Shown: piece after piece, positions 1 through 10,440 of the stretch
Layout: every line of letters begins with the position of its first letter
Numbering within the stretch: position 1 is the first letter of the stretch
Source of the DNA: Anaeramoeba flamelloides
Taxonomy: Eukaryota > Metamonada > Anaeramoebidae
Reading direction: 5' to 3'
Length of the DNA stretch: 64,000 nucleotides
Assembly (NCBI GenBank): GCA_027625915.1
Contig: JANTQA010000070.1
Location: 3,105,001-3,169,000, forward strand
The notes under the pieces: generated by a model
What the model was told of the DNA's origin: nothing
Databases searched by the model: none
The model's input: only the letters and a program-made list of their open reading frames with translations
Program-made: the position numbers and the translations under genes

Positions 1-529
1 TAATTTAAAAAAAGAGGATTTGATGATATCTTTTTCAATTCATGTTATCTTTTTTCAAGTCATAGTTAAGTTTCAAAAATCTCAATTATTGTTCTCAAAT
101 CGAGATAAACAATAATTTCGAGATAATTGATACTATGTGATACTAAATAAAATTGTGATAAATGTCAAAAAATCAAGATAAAAAAAAATTAATTGTGATA
201 TGATAGTTGATGAATATTAGTCAAATTCAATGAATTTTTCAAAAAGAAAATTTTTTTTTTGATAAAAAAAAGAATTTTTTCTTTTTTTTTTATTTTATTA
301 TTTAACGGAGGGGTTTGTAATTACTCTTATTTGTAATTAGCTTTTTCATAATTTAACAGAATCGAGTAAAATATTACAAAATTTTTTTGATTGTTTTTTG
401 TTTTATCTTTAAAATCTATTAGATTTTAAAGTTAAAACAGAAAAAATCAAGAAAACCTAGGCACTTAATAGCACTTGACCGCACTTGTGACACGACTGTT
501 TATTAATATTATTTTGAATAGAGATTATT
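1..529. repeat. AT-rich spacer with one hairpin-family repeat
   Basis: No coding segment is visible. From about 300 to 490 there is a member of the interspersed hairpin repeat family found throughout the window: a GGGGTTTG-like start, a GTTTTATC/AAAACAGA inverted pair around 395-445, and the terminal motif CCTAGGCACTT followed by a second GCACTTGACCGCACTTG block at about 459-485. The rest is homopolymer-rich DNA. Confidence 0.5.
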
Positions 530-1300
530 TTTAAATATTTTTGAACATTTCCAACTGGTGTTATTTTCTAGTTGTATGATTGGTGTATTTATCAAGTTCA
601 CTTTCTAACTCTTTTAAGTTGTTTGGTTTCCAGTTAATATTTCATAATTTCTGTTCTCTGAATTTAAGATTATTAATTATTTCATGAAAATCCAAATATT
701 TTAATTTTTAATTAGTTTTAATCTTCTTTTATATATCATTATTCTTGCTGAGTATATTATAGCTTTAGTTTTATCTATAAGTTTAGGGGAGTGCGGATTT
801 ATTAATAATAATTTTTTTATTTTTTTATTGATCCACACATCTTTTGAATTGAAATCTTTTTGTGTTTGATCAAATATTTCTAATCCATATAGCAGTTGGC
901 TATTTAAAACGCTTTAAAAAAAACCAATGTTGAATCAATTAGTAAATTTCTTTTGTAATAGGATATTGATTAATTTTTTAAAATTGGTGTTAATTTTATC
1001 AAGATTAAATTTTAATAAAGATTTTTTGTCGATCGAGTCATATTCCTAAATATAGAATTTCTTTTCAATTTGTAATTTTTTCAGTTTTATCAATATTCGA
1101 ATTCATTCCAAAATCTCAAAAAATTTTATAGATTTTTTTCAACTTGATAATTTATTTAAGAAAGTCTTTTTGCAAATAACCAACAAAATAGACACTTGAT
1201 TAAATCAAAGATCAGATCAAAGATTTTTTAATGTGTTTAGATTTTAATTTGGTTGACAAATCAGATCGATCCTTTAGATGAACAACTGTAATATCAAAAG
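530..1300 (-). mobile_element. LINE relic: reverse-transcriptase C-terminal part
   Basis: Read on the minus strand, about 900 down to 690 gives a stretch resembling the part of non-LTR reverse transcriptase just after the palm, including SQLLYGLEIF, which matches SQLTYGLGIY in the better-preserved LINE at 19869-21038. Further upstream (about 1130-1030) a degenerate segment corresponds to the region following the YxDD box. Several stops and frame changes interrupt it, so it is a dead copy. It appears to be a different subfamily from the 19869-21038 copy, because the flanking residues differ strongly. The boundaries are estimates; no target-site duplication was found. Confidence 0.55.
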
Positions 1301-1794
1301 TTTAATAATAATTTCTCACTATATTGTGGTATTAGAAATTGCCTTGAATAAAAAGTTTTTCGAAAAAACTAACTCTTCATACTATCTTTAAAGAATATGT
1401 TCCTGGGTTATAACATTTCCTTTGTTCTCTGAGAGTTTAAAGTTAAGGGATGACTTTTCAAAAGCTTTTACAACAGCCAAGCTAGATTATCCCTAATTAT
1501 TCAGATTGTTTGGAAATTTGTTTTCTTGTTATTCTTCTTCTCATCTATATCTTTAGATTGGACAGAAAGCACAACTAGAGTTGAAAGGGTTTTTTTGATC
1601 GATCACCAAATTAGAAGGAAAATTCCTCTTTTTTCTTTTTGGGTTATTTGACTTGTGAAAGCAATAGCCCCCCATTTAAAAAACACCTCTCGGTTTTATA
1701 TATTCATTTGTATTTACAAAATGGGTTAGTATTTGTTTGATCATAAAATTCATTTTGAATTTTACTTTTACTAATAAAAAAATGAATTGAAAAA
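1301..1794. other. Spacer, nothing recognised
   Basis: Slightly less AT-rich than its surroundings but no convincing reading frame, repeat or RNA signal was seen. It probably belongs to a long intron of the Gα gene to its right, if that gene continues leftward out of the window. Confidence 0.4.
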
Positions 1795-2260
1795 TTATTT
1801 ATCAACTTCAAAAATTCTTAGCTTTTTCACAATCTTTATATCTTCCAAACCTTTCAAATACTTGAGAACAATTTTATAACCCTTTCCTTTTTGTTCTAAC
1901 TTGATTTTTTCAAAGGTTTTTATTGGAAACCAGATAATATTTGCCTGAGAAAAAAAAAATTGTTGAGCTATGGTTTTTGGTCCTAACTTCCAATTAATGA
2001 TCTGATAAAGCAAAATTTCAATTCCGAGCATATTTGAATATTATCTAGTTCATCTGGATTACAAGGAATGGTGTGTGTAAAACTACAAATTCCTAAAAAA
2101 ATGAAATTTTTTATAGTTCATCTGGATTACAAGAGATAAAGAGCAAAATTCAGAATGTTTTGACCCCCAGGTCCATAACAGTGGCTACATTTGAGGTGGT
2201 CCTTAAAAGAAAGTTCAAAGATTTACAAAAATGGAAATTGAATAAAAAATTTTTTCACTT
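1795..2260 (-). pseudogene. Unidentified exon-like segments
   Basis: Three stretches on the minus strand look protein-coding but belong to no family I recognise. At about 2212-2140 a reading contains CSHCYGPGGQN. At about 2085-1993 another contains IPCNPDELDNIQ. At 2031-1795 a 78-codon frame ends KKLRIFEVDK before a TAA. A good 3' splice signal (pyrimidine run then CTCAG) sits near 1946. A 20-bp segment, TAGTTCATCTGGATTACAAG, is present near 2044 and again near 2115, so part is duplicated. The frames do not join cleanly. It could be a decayed gene fragment lying in the intron downstream of Gα exon 2, or exons of an unrelated small gene. Confidence 0.25.
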
Positions 2261-2363
2261 TTTTCGGATCTATCAAAATTAAAAAAAGTTATTTAAAATT
2301 TACAAGCGATCTTAAAAAATGAAAAACAAGATAATTTTTTTCAATAAAAATGAAAATCACAAA

Positions 2364-2968
2364 CTATTTTGCAGAATCAAACAAATGAAATGTGTTCCTT
2401 TGTGTGTATGTTTCTTGAATTGAATCACTTTCCCAAATTTTACGAATCAAATTAATTTGTTCTTGGGTAAATGCTTTTACATCGTTCTCTAAATTGAATA
2501 TTTCTTCAATTTCCTTTTCCGATGTGTTCTGAATCTTTTTCTGTAGATGAACCGAAGCAGTAACTAACGTTTGGATCGAATGGACTATATTGTCAATAAC
2601 CACAAGCCTATATTTTTTTCTTTCTTCAAGATCATCAAATTTTTTTTTATGAATGATCTGGATCTGTTGTAAAATGGTTGACTTTCCACTTTCTCCTGGG
2701 CCTTTTGTTGTTATTTTTAAAGGTAATAATGGATTAAAAAACAATAATTAGTCAAACAAAAACAAATTCAAATCAATTATCTTTTATGATTGAAATTTGA
2801 AATGAAAGAGTAAAAATCAAATTATTATTTGAAAGTATTGATCAAACCCAATAAAAGTAATTTGTATTCACTTTCCATTATTTCTTGATCTTTGCGCAAC
2901 ATTTCATTGATGCCATTTTCATGTGATGTGAAATCGTTTTTAACTTTTTTGTTCAATAAACAACCCAT
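2364..2968 (-). CDS. Heterotrimeric G-protein alpha subunit, exons 1-2 (partial)
   Basis: Membrane-attached GTPase switch that relays receptor signals. Exon 1 is 2848-2968 and begins MGC, the usual myristoylation/palmitoylation start, and ends in YKLLLLG. Exon 2 is 2365-2701. A 146-nt GT-AG intron (2702-2847) restores the P-loop across the junction as LLLLGPGESGKST, the G-alpha signature with Pro in place of Ala. Exon 2 carries the first helical-domain part (ERKKYR near its start) and ends NTFHLFDSAK, where the family continues with Tyr; the exon indeed ends in TA next to a GTTTGT donor at 2364. About 152 residues of a usual ~350 are here. The Ras-like half with switch II, NKxD and TCAT motifs is not seen on the minus strand down to position 1. 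Either the gene continues off the left edge across a long intron, or it is truncated. The conserved open frame favours the first. Confidence 0.85.
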
Positions 2969-4311
2969 TTTGATGAATAAAAGCAAAAGAATAAAAAATA
3001 ATTACTTTTTGTTTTTGATGATGAGATTAATGAAATTTTTCAAAACTGATTGAAAATAAAGTTTGGTTTGAAGTTGTTATATTTGACAAGTTTTTTGAAA
3101 AATAAAAATATTATTTGATCAGATTAAAATTGTTTAAAAAAAAAATTGTGTGGATAGAGTTTGGTTGAATAACACCCCATGAGTATTTTCAATTTATCGA
3201 TTCTAATTTCTGTTGAATGTAAAAAATGGAATGAAAACAAAATTTCCATTCATCTTTTTATTAAAATAACGAAACTACTCAAGTTCCGTAATACATTCAA
3301 TCAAATTGAAATTCTCAAAGTGAAATAAAAAAAAACAACAAGTTTTTAAAATAATTATGTTAAATTTTTTAACAGATCCGGTAAAAATCCTTATTTATAA
3401 ATTAGAATGAAAAATAGGTCCATTTTACCTTTCAACGAGAGTAGCATTTATTTTGATTTGTGAGTGGTGTCTTCAAAAGTTCTGGAAAAGAATTTCACTC
3501 AAAAATAGAGTAAAACAAAAAAAGTTTGTTTTTGATTTTGCCCTTTCTTTAATAAAAGGTGTAGTCTCATAACTGAATAATATATTATCAACCATAAAAT
3601 TGTTTACGCATTCTACAGAATAGCTATCATTAAAAGTTTTGAATTATACTCAAAATATCTGGTTTTCAAACAAAAAAAATCAAAAATTAAAAAAAAAAAA
3701 AATAAAACACTTTAAAAAAATGTGAAAGAAAAGTTGTCTCACACATCCCCAAACTGATTAAAACAAGTTACCTAGGCAGTTTAAGGAACAATTTAAAAAA
3801 CAATTCTTATTAAATTTGTTGTATCCTTTCAATACATTTTATAACATTAATTTCAAAGTTTTCCTAATATTTTTATTTTTTTAATACTTTGGTTGAGTGG
3901 TGTACCTTTTTTAATTCAGGAATTCTATTTTCAAACAGCTCAAAAAAATCATTGTTTGTGGAAATATATACACAATCATAATAATTTGAGTAAAAAATCA
4001 CAAAAAAAAATTTGTGAAAATCCAAATCCCAGAACGATCGAATAAGGATCAAACCAAAAACCAAAAAATTTCAAAAACAATTTAAAATAGATTAAACTGA
4101 TCAATCAAAAATATTTGAAATAATTCAACAATCTCGTGAGATTTTAGACTTATAAAATATATGACTTACTAGAAATAAATAACGAATCTAATTGAAATTT
4201 TACAAAACCTTCAATAAAAATATTTGGGAAAATACAGAAATCAATAAAATCACAAATCTTCAAAATTAATAGACAAATTAATTGAAAAAAAAATATTTAA
4301 TTTTATTGTTC
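2969..4311. other. Intergenic, nothing recognised
   Basis: Low-complexity AT-rich DNA upstream of the G-alpha start. Short open frames such as 3873-4064 (-) have no family resemblance. Presumably holds the G-alpha promoter close to 2970-3100, but no specific element can be named. Confidence 0.35.
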
Positions 4312-5285
4312 GGGTTAAAAAGTTCAGCACAGTTTTTAATTGATACCCCGAAAAGAACCTGAAAACCAAAAGTAAAATCAATTAATCCAAGAAATAAATT
4401 AACTTCAAATAATAATTAATTTTATCGTTATCCATCAAATCAAACAAAAATAATTTAAATCTCCTTTATTATCCAAAGTGTATGTGTGGTTTTAAGAGAT
4501 CCCAAAAAATAATCAATTTTTTCAAATAAATTTTTAATGATTTTACAATCACAGAAAATCACTTCTAAAAAAAGTACTTACAAGTAAAAGATTACTGTTG
4601 AGAGAAAATAGTTGAACAGCAATTTAAAATTTGAACATTACTGAAAAGTAACTTTAATTTCAATTGCTTGTGATCTAACTAAAGAAAATAACAATAATCT
4701 ACTTATTAGAATAATGATTAATGTAATTCTACTTTTTCAAAAGTTTATCTCTTATTAACTAAAGCAAGTCTAAAAATTACCATTTTCAGAATTAAGAATT
4801 AACTTTACAAAAACTTGGATTTTTGTTAAAATATAAAGATCTACTTTAGTTATCAACCATTCAAAAGAGTATTCTACACAAACCACAGATTAATGAACTT
4901 GGAGGACATTAAAACCTGGATTTCGATAAAATTCAGCTAGTTATCAATAGGATTTGATTTTCAATTTTACTAATGTTTACAATTAAAAATTGTATCAAAC
5001 CATTTTTCTGTTTCCAAAATTTTTCTCCCAACAGTTATCAAAAATCGTTAAATTTGTTTTTTGGAGATCCCAAAAAAATATTCAATTTTTTCAACAAATT
5101 TTGATTCAAAGATCTTTCAAAGAAAAATCGTTCTAGTTAAAGTATTAAAAAAACTGTTATTGTGTTGAATCCTCTATTTCATCTTTATTCATTTATTTTT
5201 TCTTCTTTTAATTGATCTTACTTTATATTTTCATGTTCTTTTCAGGTTCTCAATTAAAAACTGAGCTGAAATTTTTTCCCTTGTT
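4312..5285. repeat. Inverted- and direct-repeat element
   Basis: The segment at about 4320-4370 (core AGTTTTTAATTGA followed by AAAAGAACCTGAAAA) recurs in reverse complement at about 5225-5270, so the two ends face each other about 0.9 kb apart. Inside, a roughly 80-bp segment beginning GAGATCCCAAAAAA occurs directly repeated near 4497 and near 5063. No open frame. The layout resembles a decayed foldback/MITE-type element; exact ends and target-site duplication could not be fixed. Confidence 0.45.
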
Positions 5286-5808
5286 TGACTAATTTTCACA
5301 AATAATTTGAATTAAATTTCAAAATCAAAATAATTTATCTCAATTGATGATATTTAAATTTGTCCTCATTATAATAATTGTTTTGAATTATCTTGTATTT
5401 ACATTCAATTAAGACAAGTTTTTTTTGTTAAAAAATACCCCCCACTTTTTTAATTTATTTTAATTTATTTTATTATTTAAGGGTTGAGTTACTAACCCCG
5501 CTTGTTTGGATTTAAGTTTTCGAGAATTTAAAATTATTGAGTAAAATCCATGATTTTTCTCTATTCTTTTAAATTCTGGAAAAACACCGTTAGTGTTTTT
5601 TTGTTTGAGAAATTATAAAATTATTTCTTTAATTTTCTATTTCTTTCACAAACTAAAAAAAAAAAAAAAAAGCTAGAAACTTGATGGAATTTCCCTAATT
5701 CGAAAATTTTTATGATTTAGAATTTTTTTTTCAAGATTTACATATACTTTTATTGACCACAAGAGCTAATAAAATTATCTAATCTTTTTATGTTAATAAG
5801 AATCTAGT
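5286..5808. repeat. Hairpin-family repeat in spacer
   Basis: From about 5470 to 5690 there is a diverged member of the hairpin repeat family: an AATTTAAAA/TTTTAAATT inverted pair around ATTGAGTAAAATCC, then a second inverted pair around 5605-5665 and a terminal GCTAGAAACTTGATGG. No gene seen. Confidence 0.5.
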
Positions 5809-6579
5809 AAATATTCCCGAAAATACCCGAAAATCGAAAATACTCCAAATTTTTATAACCACTAAAAAACACTTTTTGAACAACTCCGAAGAAACACCAG
5901 TGCCAATATACCCAGTTTAAATGTAAATTTAGAATTTTAGTTTCCAAAAAAATTTTTTTTCTGAACTGAAAATATCAAAAAATTGTAAATTTTAGGGAAT
6001 GGTATTAAAGATATTTTGTTTAAAAGGGATTGGTATCTTGGATGTCTAACATTACTGTTCATTCTGAAATGGTATTAACCAATTGAGAGAATATGTATTT
6101 GTAAAGAAAATTTCTAATAGTGTATCATTACCCATAATTTTGTAATCTTAAATACAATCCAAAAATAACTGAGTAATATCTAATCGTACAATACATACCC
6201 ATACCCTACACAAGGTGACCCAAGCCAAACTTTATTTAATTTCCCATTCCATAAAAGGAACTGGCTTAACCAAACCTAACAAAACACAACCCATACCAAT
6301 ACCCTGACATACCCATAAGCATACCCTAACCTACATATACAATAACCTAATAAGTACCAACAATTACTCAAATATACTCAAAAGGAACCAAAACCTCTTT
6401 AGGGTAGTTTAAAGTAAAAAATACAAAAAAAAATATTTTTTCTGAAAGTAAAATTGTTATTTTATAGTTAAACTGAGTATATTGGCACTAGGGTTTCTTC
6501 GGAGTTGCCTATAACGTTTTTCTACGTGGTTAATAAATTTTTGGGTATTTTCGATTTTCGGGTATTTTCGGGAATATTT
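5809..6579. mobile_element. Foldback element with about 120-bp inverted arms
   Basis: The left arm starts AAATATTCCCGAAAATACC and continues through ACTCCGAAGAAAC and GTGCCAATATAC (to about 5930). The right arm, about 6455-6579, is its reverse complement with scattered differences. Total length is about 770 bp, with no coding frame. The centre is unlike its arms: about 6175-6400 is strikingly A+C-rich on the plus strand with recurring CCCATACC/ACCCTAAC-like words. The LINE fragment at 6600 begins almost directly at the right arm, so one inserted beside or into the other. Non-autonomous DNA transposon is the likeliest class; I could not define a target-site duplication. Confidence 0.7.
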
Positions 6580-6599
6580 CAAAGACCCAATTTCCAAAA

Positions 6600-6915
6600 T
6601 AAATAGTTTATTCTAATATTCATTTACATCCTTTAAACACATCTAATTCTCTCTAGAGCTGGGATCCTTTGACTGTAAAATAGTTTATGAGATATATTGA
6701 TTTTTTTTAATTCAGATATCCTGATTTTAAGATTATTTTCATAGGCTCGGCAGTTCCAAAGTAAATGATCCAAATCTTCAATGATATCTAAATTATTTAT
6801 TGTTTTGCAGAATTTATAAGATTTTGATTTATTTTTGTTCATGATATAAGAATATCTTTTAAAATAATTTGTTAATTTCAAAGTTTTAAAATGGGGGTTG
6901 AATATTGCCATTTTA
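6600..6915 (-). mobile_element. LINE 3' fragment with zinc-knuckle end of RT protein
   Basis: The minus-strand frame 6911-6633 contains FCKTINNLDIIEDLDHLLW followed by NCRAYENN, the Cys...His...Cys tail typical of the C-terminus of non-LTR retrotransposon ORF2 (pattern C-x-x-C...H...C, first Cys pair partly lost). Only about 90 residues survive. The palm domain that should lie at higher coordinates is absent; instead hairpin-family DNA begins near 6930. This is a truncated dead copy. Confidence 0.6.
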
Positions 6916-6929
6916 AATCTCTTTTATCC

Positions 6930-7222
6930 TTCGGTTATCCATTATTTAAAAGAATTGAGCTAAATATTAGATTTTTTTTCTCAATTCTTATCAATTCTGA
7001 AAAAGTGCCAGTAGCTTCTTTTTAATTTGAGAAATAAAATGAAAATTTTTGATATTTTCATTTAATTTCTTAAATTTAAAAAAAAGTACTGTTAGGTTTT
7101 CTTGAGTTTTTAGTTTATTTGGAAAATTGATAGATTTTCGTGAGTTGGTTTTTTTTTATTTATTGGAAATAAACCGAAAATTTATTTAATTTTCGGTTTA
7201 TTTCAAAATGTAAAAAAAAAAA
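6930..7222. repeat. Hairpin-family repeat
   Basis: Contains the family's diagnostic stem: GGAAATAAACCGAAAATTT facing AATTTTCGGTTTATTTC at 7163-7207, preceded by a second weaker inverted pair (7036-7080) and by GTTAGGTTTTCTTGAGTTTT. The same order occurs at 14280-14590, 16930-17350, 47115-47690 and 62626-62870. Confidence 0.7.
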
Positions 7223-7229
7223 CAAGTAC

Positions 7230-7595
7230 ATATACAATAATTATCACATGGTATTTTTTTTCTCTATTTCAGTTTTATTAGATGAGTACTGCATTTTCCA
7301 AACTATTAGTTATTATCTTTCAAAAGAAAGATCCCCAAGTCAAATTAAACTAAAATTAGTCCTTCTGTTTATTTGGAATTTTCTACCTGAAAAATACCTT
7401 TTTTTCGCGACTAGAGTCTTTTTCAAAAGATGTAATTCTACTAACAACAATAAATACAACAGCTTCATGAATTTGAAGTTCTGGTATTTTGATTATATTG
7501 TGAATGAACTTTATTATTAAATACAAAGGCTTAATAAAAGTCGAAGTTTTATCTAAACTTTTTTTTTTTTCAATCTTATTTTTTCATACTAGTTG
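7230..7595 (+). pseudogene. Duplicated gene fragment, faintly Arf-like
   Basis: This segment is clearly homologous at DNA level to 62890-63240 on the same strand, and both lie immediately after a hairpin-family repeat. At equivalent positions both encode an N-terminus of the form MS-x-x-FSKLLVII-x-x-KK-x-P-x-V-x-LN (here from ATG at 7281), after which the frames differ and stops appear. FSKLL...KK is reminiscent of the start of Arf-family GTPases, but no P-loop GLDxxGKT survives, so this is a weak suggestion. It could also be part of an unknown mobile element carrying the hairpin repeat. Confidence 0.35.
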
Positions 7596-7833
7596 TGTGC
7601 TGCTTCTAATGCATTTAACACCAAAAATAATATATTTTATTTTGTAATCAAATAAATTGAACTCAACAATCTCTTTCATAATGCACTTTTCGTCAATAAA
7701 TACAATAGTCCTTACTTTTTTGAAAAATGTTCGATCTTTTGCAAATAAATAAAAAAAAAAAAAAGAAAATGAAAAAAGAAAAAGAAAAAAAACAAGAAAC
7801 GAAAAGAAAACGACAAAGAAAAAGGAAAAGTTC
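7596..7833. other. 3' spacer downstream of the TBC1D23-like gene
   Basis: Low-complexity region; 7745-7845 is an A-rich AAAG run. The stop of the minus-strand gene is at 7834. No other signal. Confidence 0.4.
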
Positions 7834-8257
7834 TTATTTTTTTATTTTTTTTCTTACGTGTTTAACCTTTTCTTTTATAATTAATGAAATTTTTTTCCTT
7901 CTTTTTGTATTATAAGCATATTTTTTTATAATTTTATCACCATTTTTATTTTGTTTATTATATGCCAAAACAAATCCTTGATCAGAATTTTTAGGTATAA
8001 TGATTTTGACTAAACTTAACAGATGATTTTGATTTTTCAGTATTCCGAAATTAAGTCTAGTTTTGTGTGCCTCTAGTTCAATTATATATTCGTCTGTAAT
8101 TACAATGTATCTAATTTCTAAAGAATTTTTTTTCATTCTTTGAGTTGAAAAAAAGTGAATTGATTTATCTTGAAACCATCGTTTCACGTTTAATAATGAA
8201 TTTTTTTTCATAAAGTCAAGTTTTACCTTTGTTCGTTTAATTGGGTTATTACTATTC

Positions 8258-8296
<39 letters not shown>

Positions 8297-10440
8297 TTAG
8301 CATTATTACTTTTTTCTTTTTTAACTGAAGATGAAGAAATACTAAAATCACTATTGGTTGATTCACTTTTTACAGGTTGGTTAGGATTTGAACCGTTTTG
8401 TGAACTTGAAATGGAGTGATTACCATCCTTGCTTATTAAAGATGTACTATTTGATTTCATTTGGTTTTCTGAACTTTGTTTTGAAGATGTTTCCAATTTT
8501 GGCAATGAATTGTTATCTGATTCTGACCCTGATTCTGACCCTGATTCTGATTCTGAATCAATAACAAAAAAATTATTTGAAGAACTTTGATGATTTAAAA
8601 TGGGGAGCGATTGCGTTGGTTCTAATTTAATTCTATTTTGGCTTCCAAGTTCCCCATCACTTTTTACTTCCATTCCCCCTTTCCTATTTTCTGTCTTGTT
8701 TTTCTCTTGATTTGACCCTTCTTTCATCTTCTCTCTCTGCACTTCACCTTCATTACTCTGGCTTCCCTCTTTCTCCTCCCCTTTATTGCTCGATTTTTCT
8801 TCATTTGAATTTATGAAATTAAATGAATTACCCAAATTAGAAATTGCCGAAAGATTAAATTTCGATTTAATTAAATTTTTAAATAATTGATTTGATGATG
8901 CTGATGATTGTTCTGATTTATTATTTTGATCACTAGTCAGGATGTTACTAATTTTTGCCTTTTCGACAATAGCTTTATTTGGTTTAGCCAATTGTATTTG
9001 ATGATTTTTGTGTAAAAAATAACATTGCTTAAAACCACCCTGTAGCCTTGAAATATATTTAATTTCATGAGAAATTAACTGTAAAACAACTAAAGACAAT
9101 TCTTTATCCTTTTCAATCTCTCCATTCCCAATTATACACAAATGATTGTTTCTAATTTTATTTTTTTTTAATTCAAGAAAGCTTTTCCAAAATTGATCCA
9201 ATCCTTCTTCAAACATGTCCTGAGGATCAAGATGAATGGAATGAGGCACTACTCCTCTTAACTTGTGATAAGTGGCCCTACAATCTAAAACAACAAACTT
9301 TTTTGAAATGTGCTTATTAATAAACAGTTCCTCAGAAGATAAAGGCAACACATTAAAATTACGAAGAGTTCTAAAATCATTAGCATTTAAATTGTCAGAC
9401 AAAACGGTTGAATTTAAAAATGCACTAAATGATTTTGGGCATTGCTTTATAAACTTTTCCGATCTTGCAATTAGTTTATTAATTAAATCTTCTTCTGTGT
9501 TTATTTTTGTTTCTGTTTCTGTTTCTGTTTCTGGTTTTGTTTCCTTTTCTTTGATCTTGTTTGTTTCTTTTTCCTTTTCTTCTTTGTTGTTTGTTTCCTT
9601 TTGTACTTGTTTTTGTTCTTTTTTGATTACGTTTTTACTTTCACTTTGATTATTCTTCTTATTGTTCTTCTTCTTCTTATTATTATTATTTTTATTCTTT
9701 TGGTTATTTTTATTTTTCTTTTTTTTCTTTTTTGAGAATAGCGACAAAGTATCGAGTGCATACTTTAGCTTTTTTTCAGAGTTGGTGTTTAACAGAATAG
9801 ACTCTTTTTCTATTAAAAAAGATAAAAGAAAAAACCAAATTGCAGAAGGGCTTTGCTGTAAAAAAATCCAATCCCAAACAGGCAAAAGCTTGATTGGATC
9901 TGAAGGGGAAAGAGGCACAAATAGCCCAAAGATGCATTTCCTAATAAATAACGTGAGTGATTTGTCCATTCGGTTCTGAGAAAACTTTGTGTGCAGTTGT
10001 GGTGAAAAGTATAGCAATAAATGCTTAAATAAAAAGACTGCAGAGTGGCGGAATTTTGGGTCTTTTAAGAGCACATTACCTAAAGTGTGCGAATGAGTAA
10101 AATAATACAAATCAAAGACTTCACTTGCAGGAAAGCCAGCACACACAAAGGGTAATAGCAAATGAAAAAAATGCTTGTTGTATTTTAGAGATTTTGCCTT
10201 GTAAAAATATTTCAAGACGCTTTCATATAATTCAGAACTGTGCGATTCAGCAGACCGAAAACAAATGCTTTTTTTAAAGTCTTTACTTATTTGATCTGAA
10301 AAGACTAATTCTGGTGGTTTGGTTAAGTCTTGTTGAAATCTTTCATATTTTTTCTTTTTGGTTAAAAGCATTTTCCATACTAATTGTCTTAAATTTGAAC
10401 GATCTTTCAGTTTTTTAAATTGCTCAACAAGATCCGTCAT
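7834..10440 (-). CDS. TBC1D23: TBC1D23-like protein (TBC + rhodanese + C-terminal domain)
   Basis: Single-exon frame of 868 residues starting at ATG 10440. Residues 1-235 resemble a TBC (Rab-GAP) domain, but the catalytic IxxDxxR and YxQG fingers are absent, as in TBC1D23, so GAP activity is unlikely. A basic Lys/Asn-rich insert and a Thr-Glu repeat follow (about 236-325). A rhodanese-like domain lies at about 365-480 (KKFVVLDCRATYHKL, IRLQGGFK-like end). A long Ser/Glu/Asn-rich linker spans 490-740 and holds a run of Thr codons from an AGT-type microsatellite (8260-8291). Residues about 745-860 match the end domain of TBC1D23 (YIVITDEYIIELEAHKT). In animals this protein sits at the trans-Golgi network, bridging golgins to the WASH complex to capture endosome-derived vesicles; the same role here is inferred from domain order. 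No intron is seen. Confidence 0.85.
8258..8300 (-). repeat. Trinucleotide microsatellite encoding poly-Thr
   Basis: A run of about eleven AGT units on the plus strand (with AGTATT variants at its right end) encodes consecutive Thr residues near residue 720 of the TBC1D23-like protein. It is in frame, so length changes in threes would not break the gene. Confidence 0.85.

Noticed and set aside
2820-2972. Second start for the G-alpha protein inside exon 2
   Set aside because: The spliced MGC start gives the canonical lipidated N-terminus and restores the P-loop.
3873-4064. 63-codon minus-strand frame
   Set aside because: Its end (RIPELKKVHHS) loosely recalls a LINE tail but too short and weak to call.
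6300-6360. Telomere-like ACCCTAACC words as an interstitial telomere
   Set aside because: The words are irregular and not tandem; only the compositional skew is reported.
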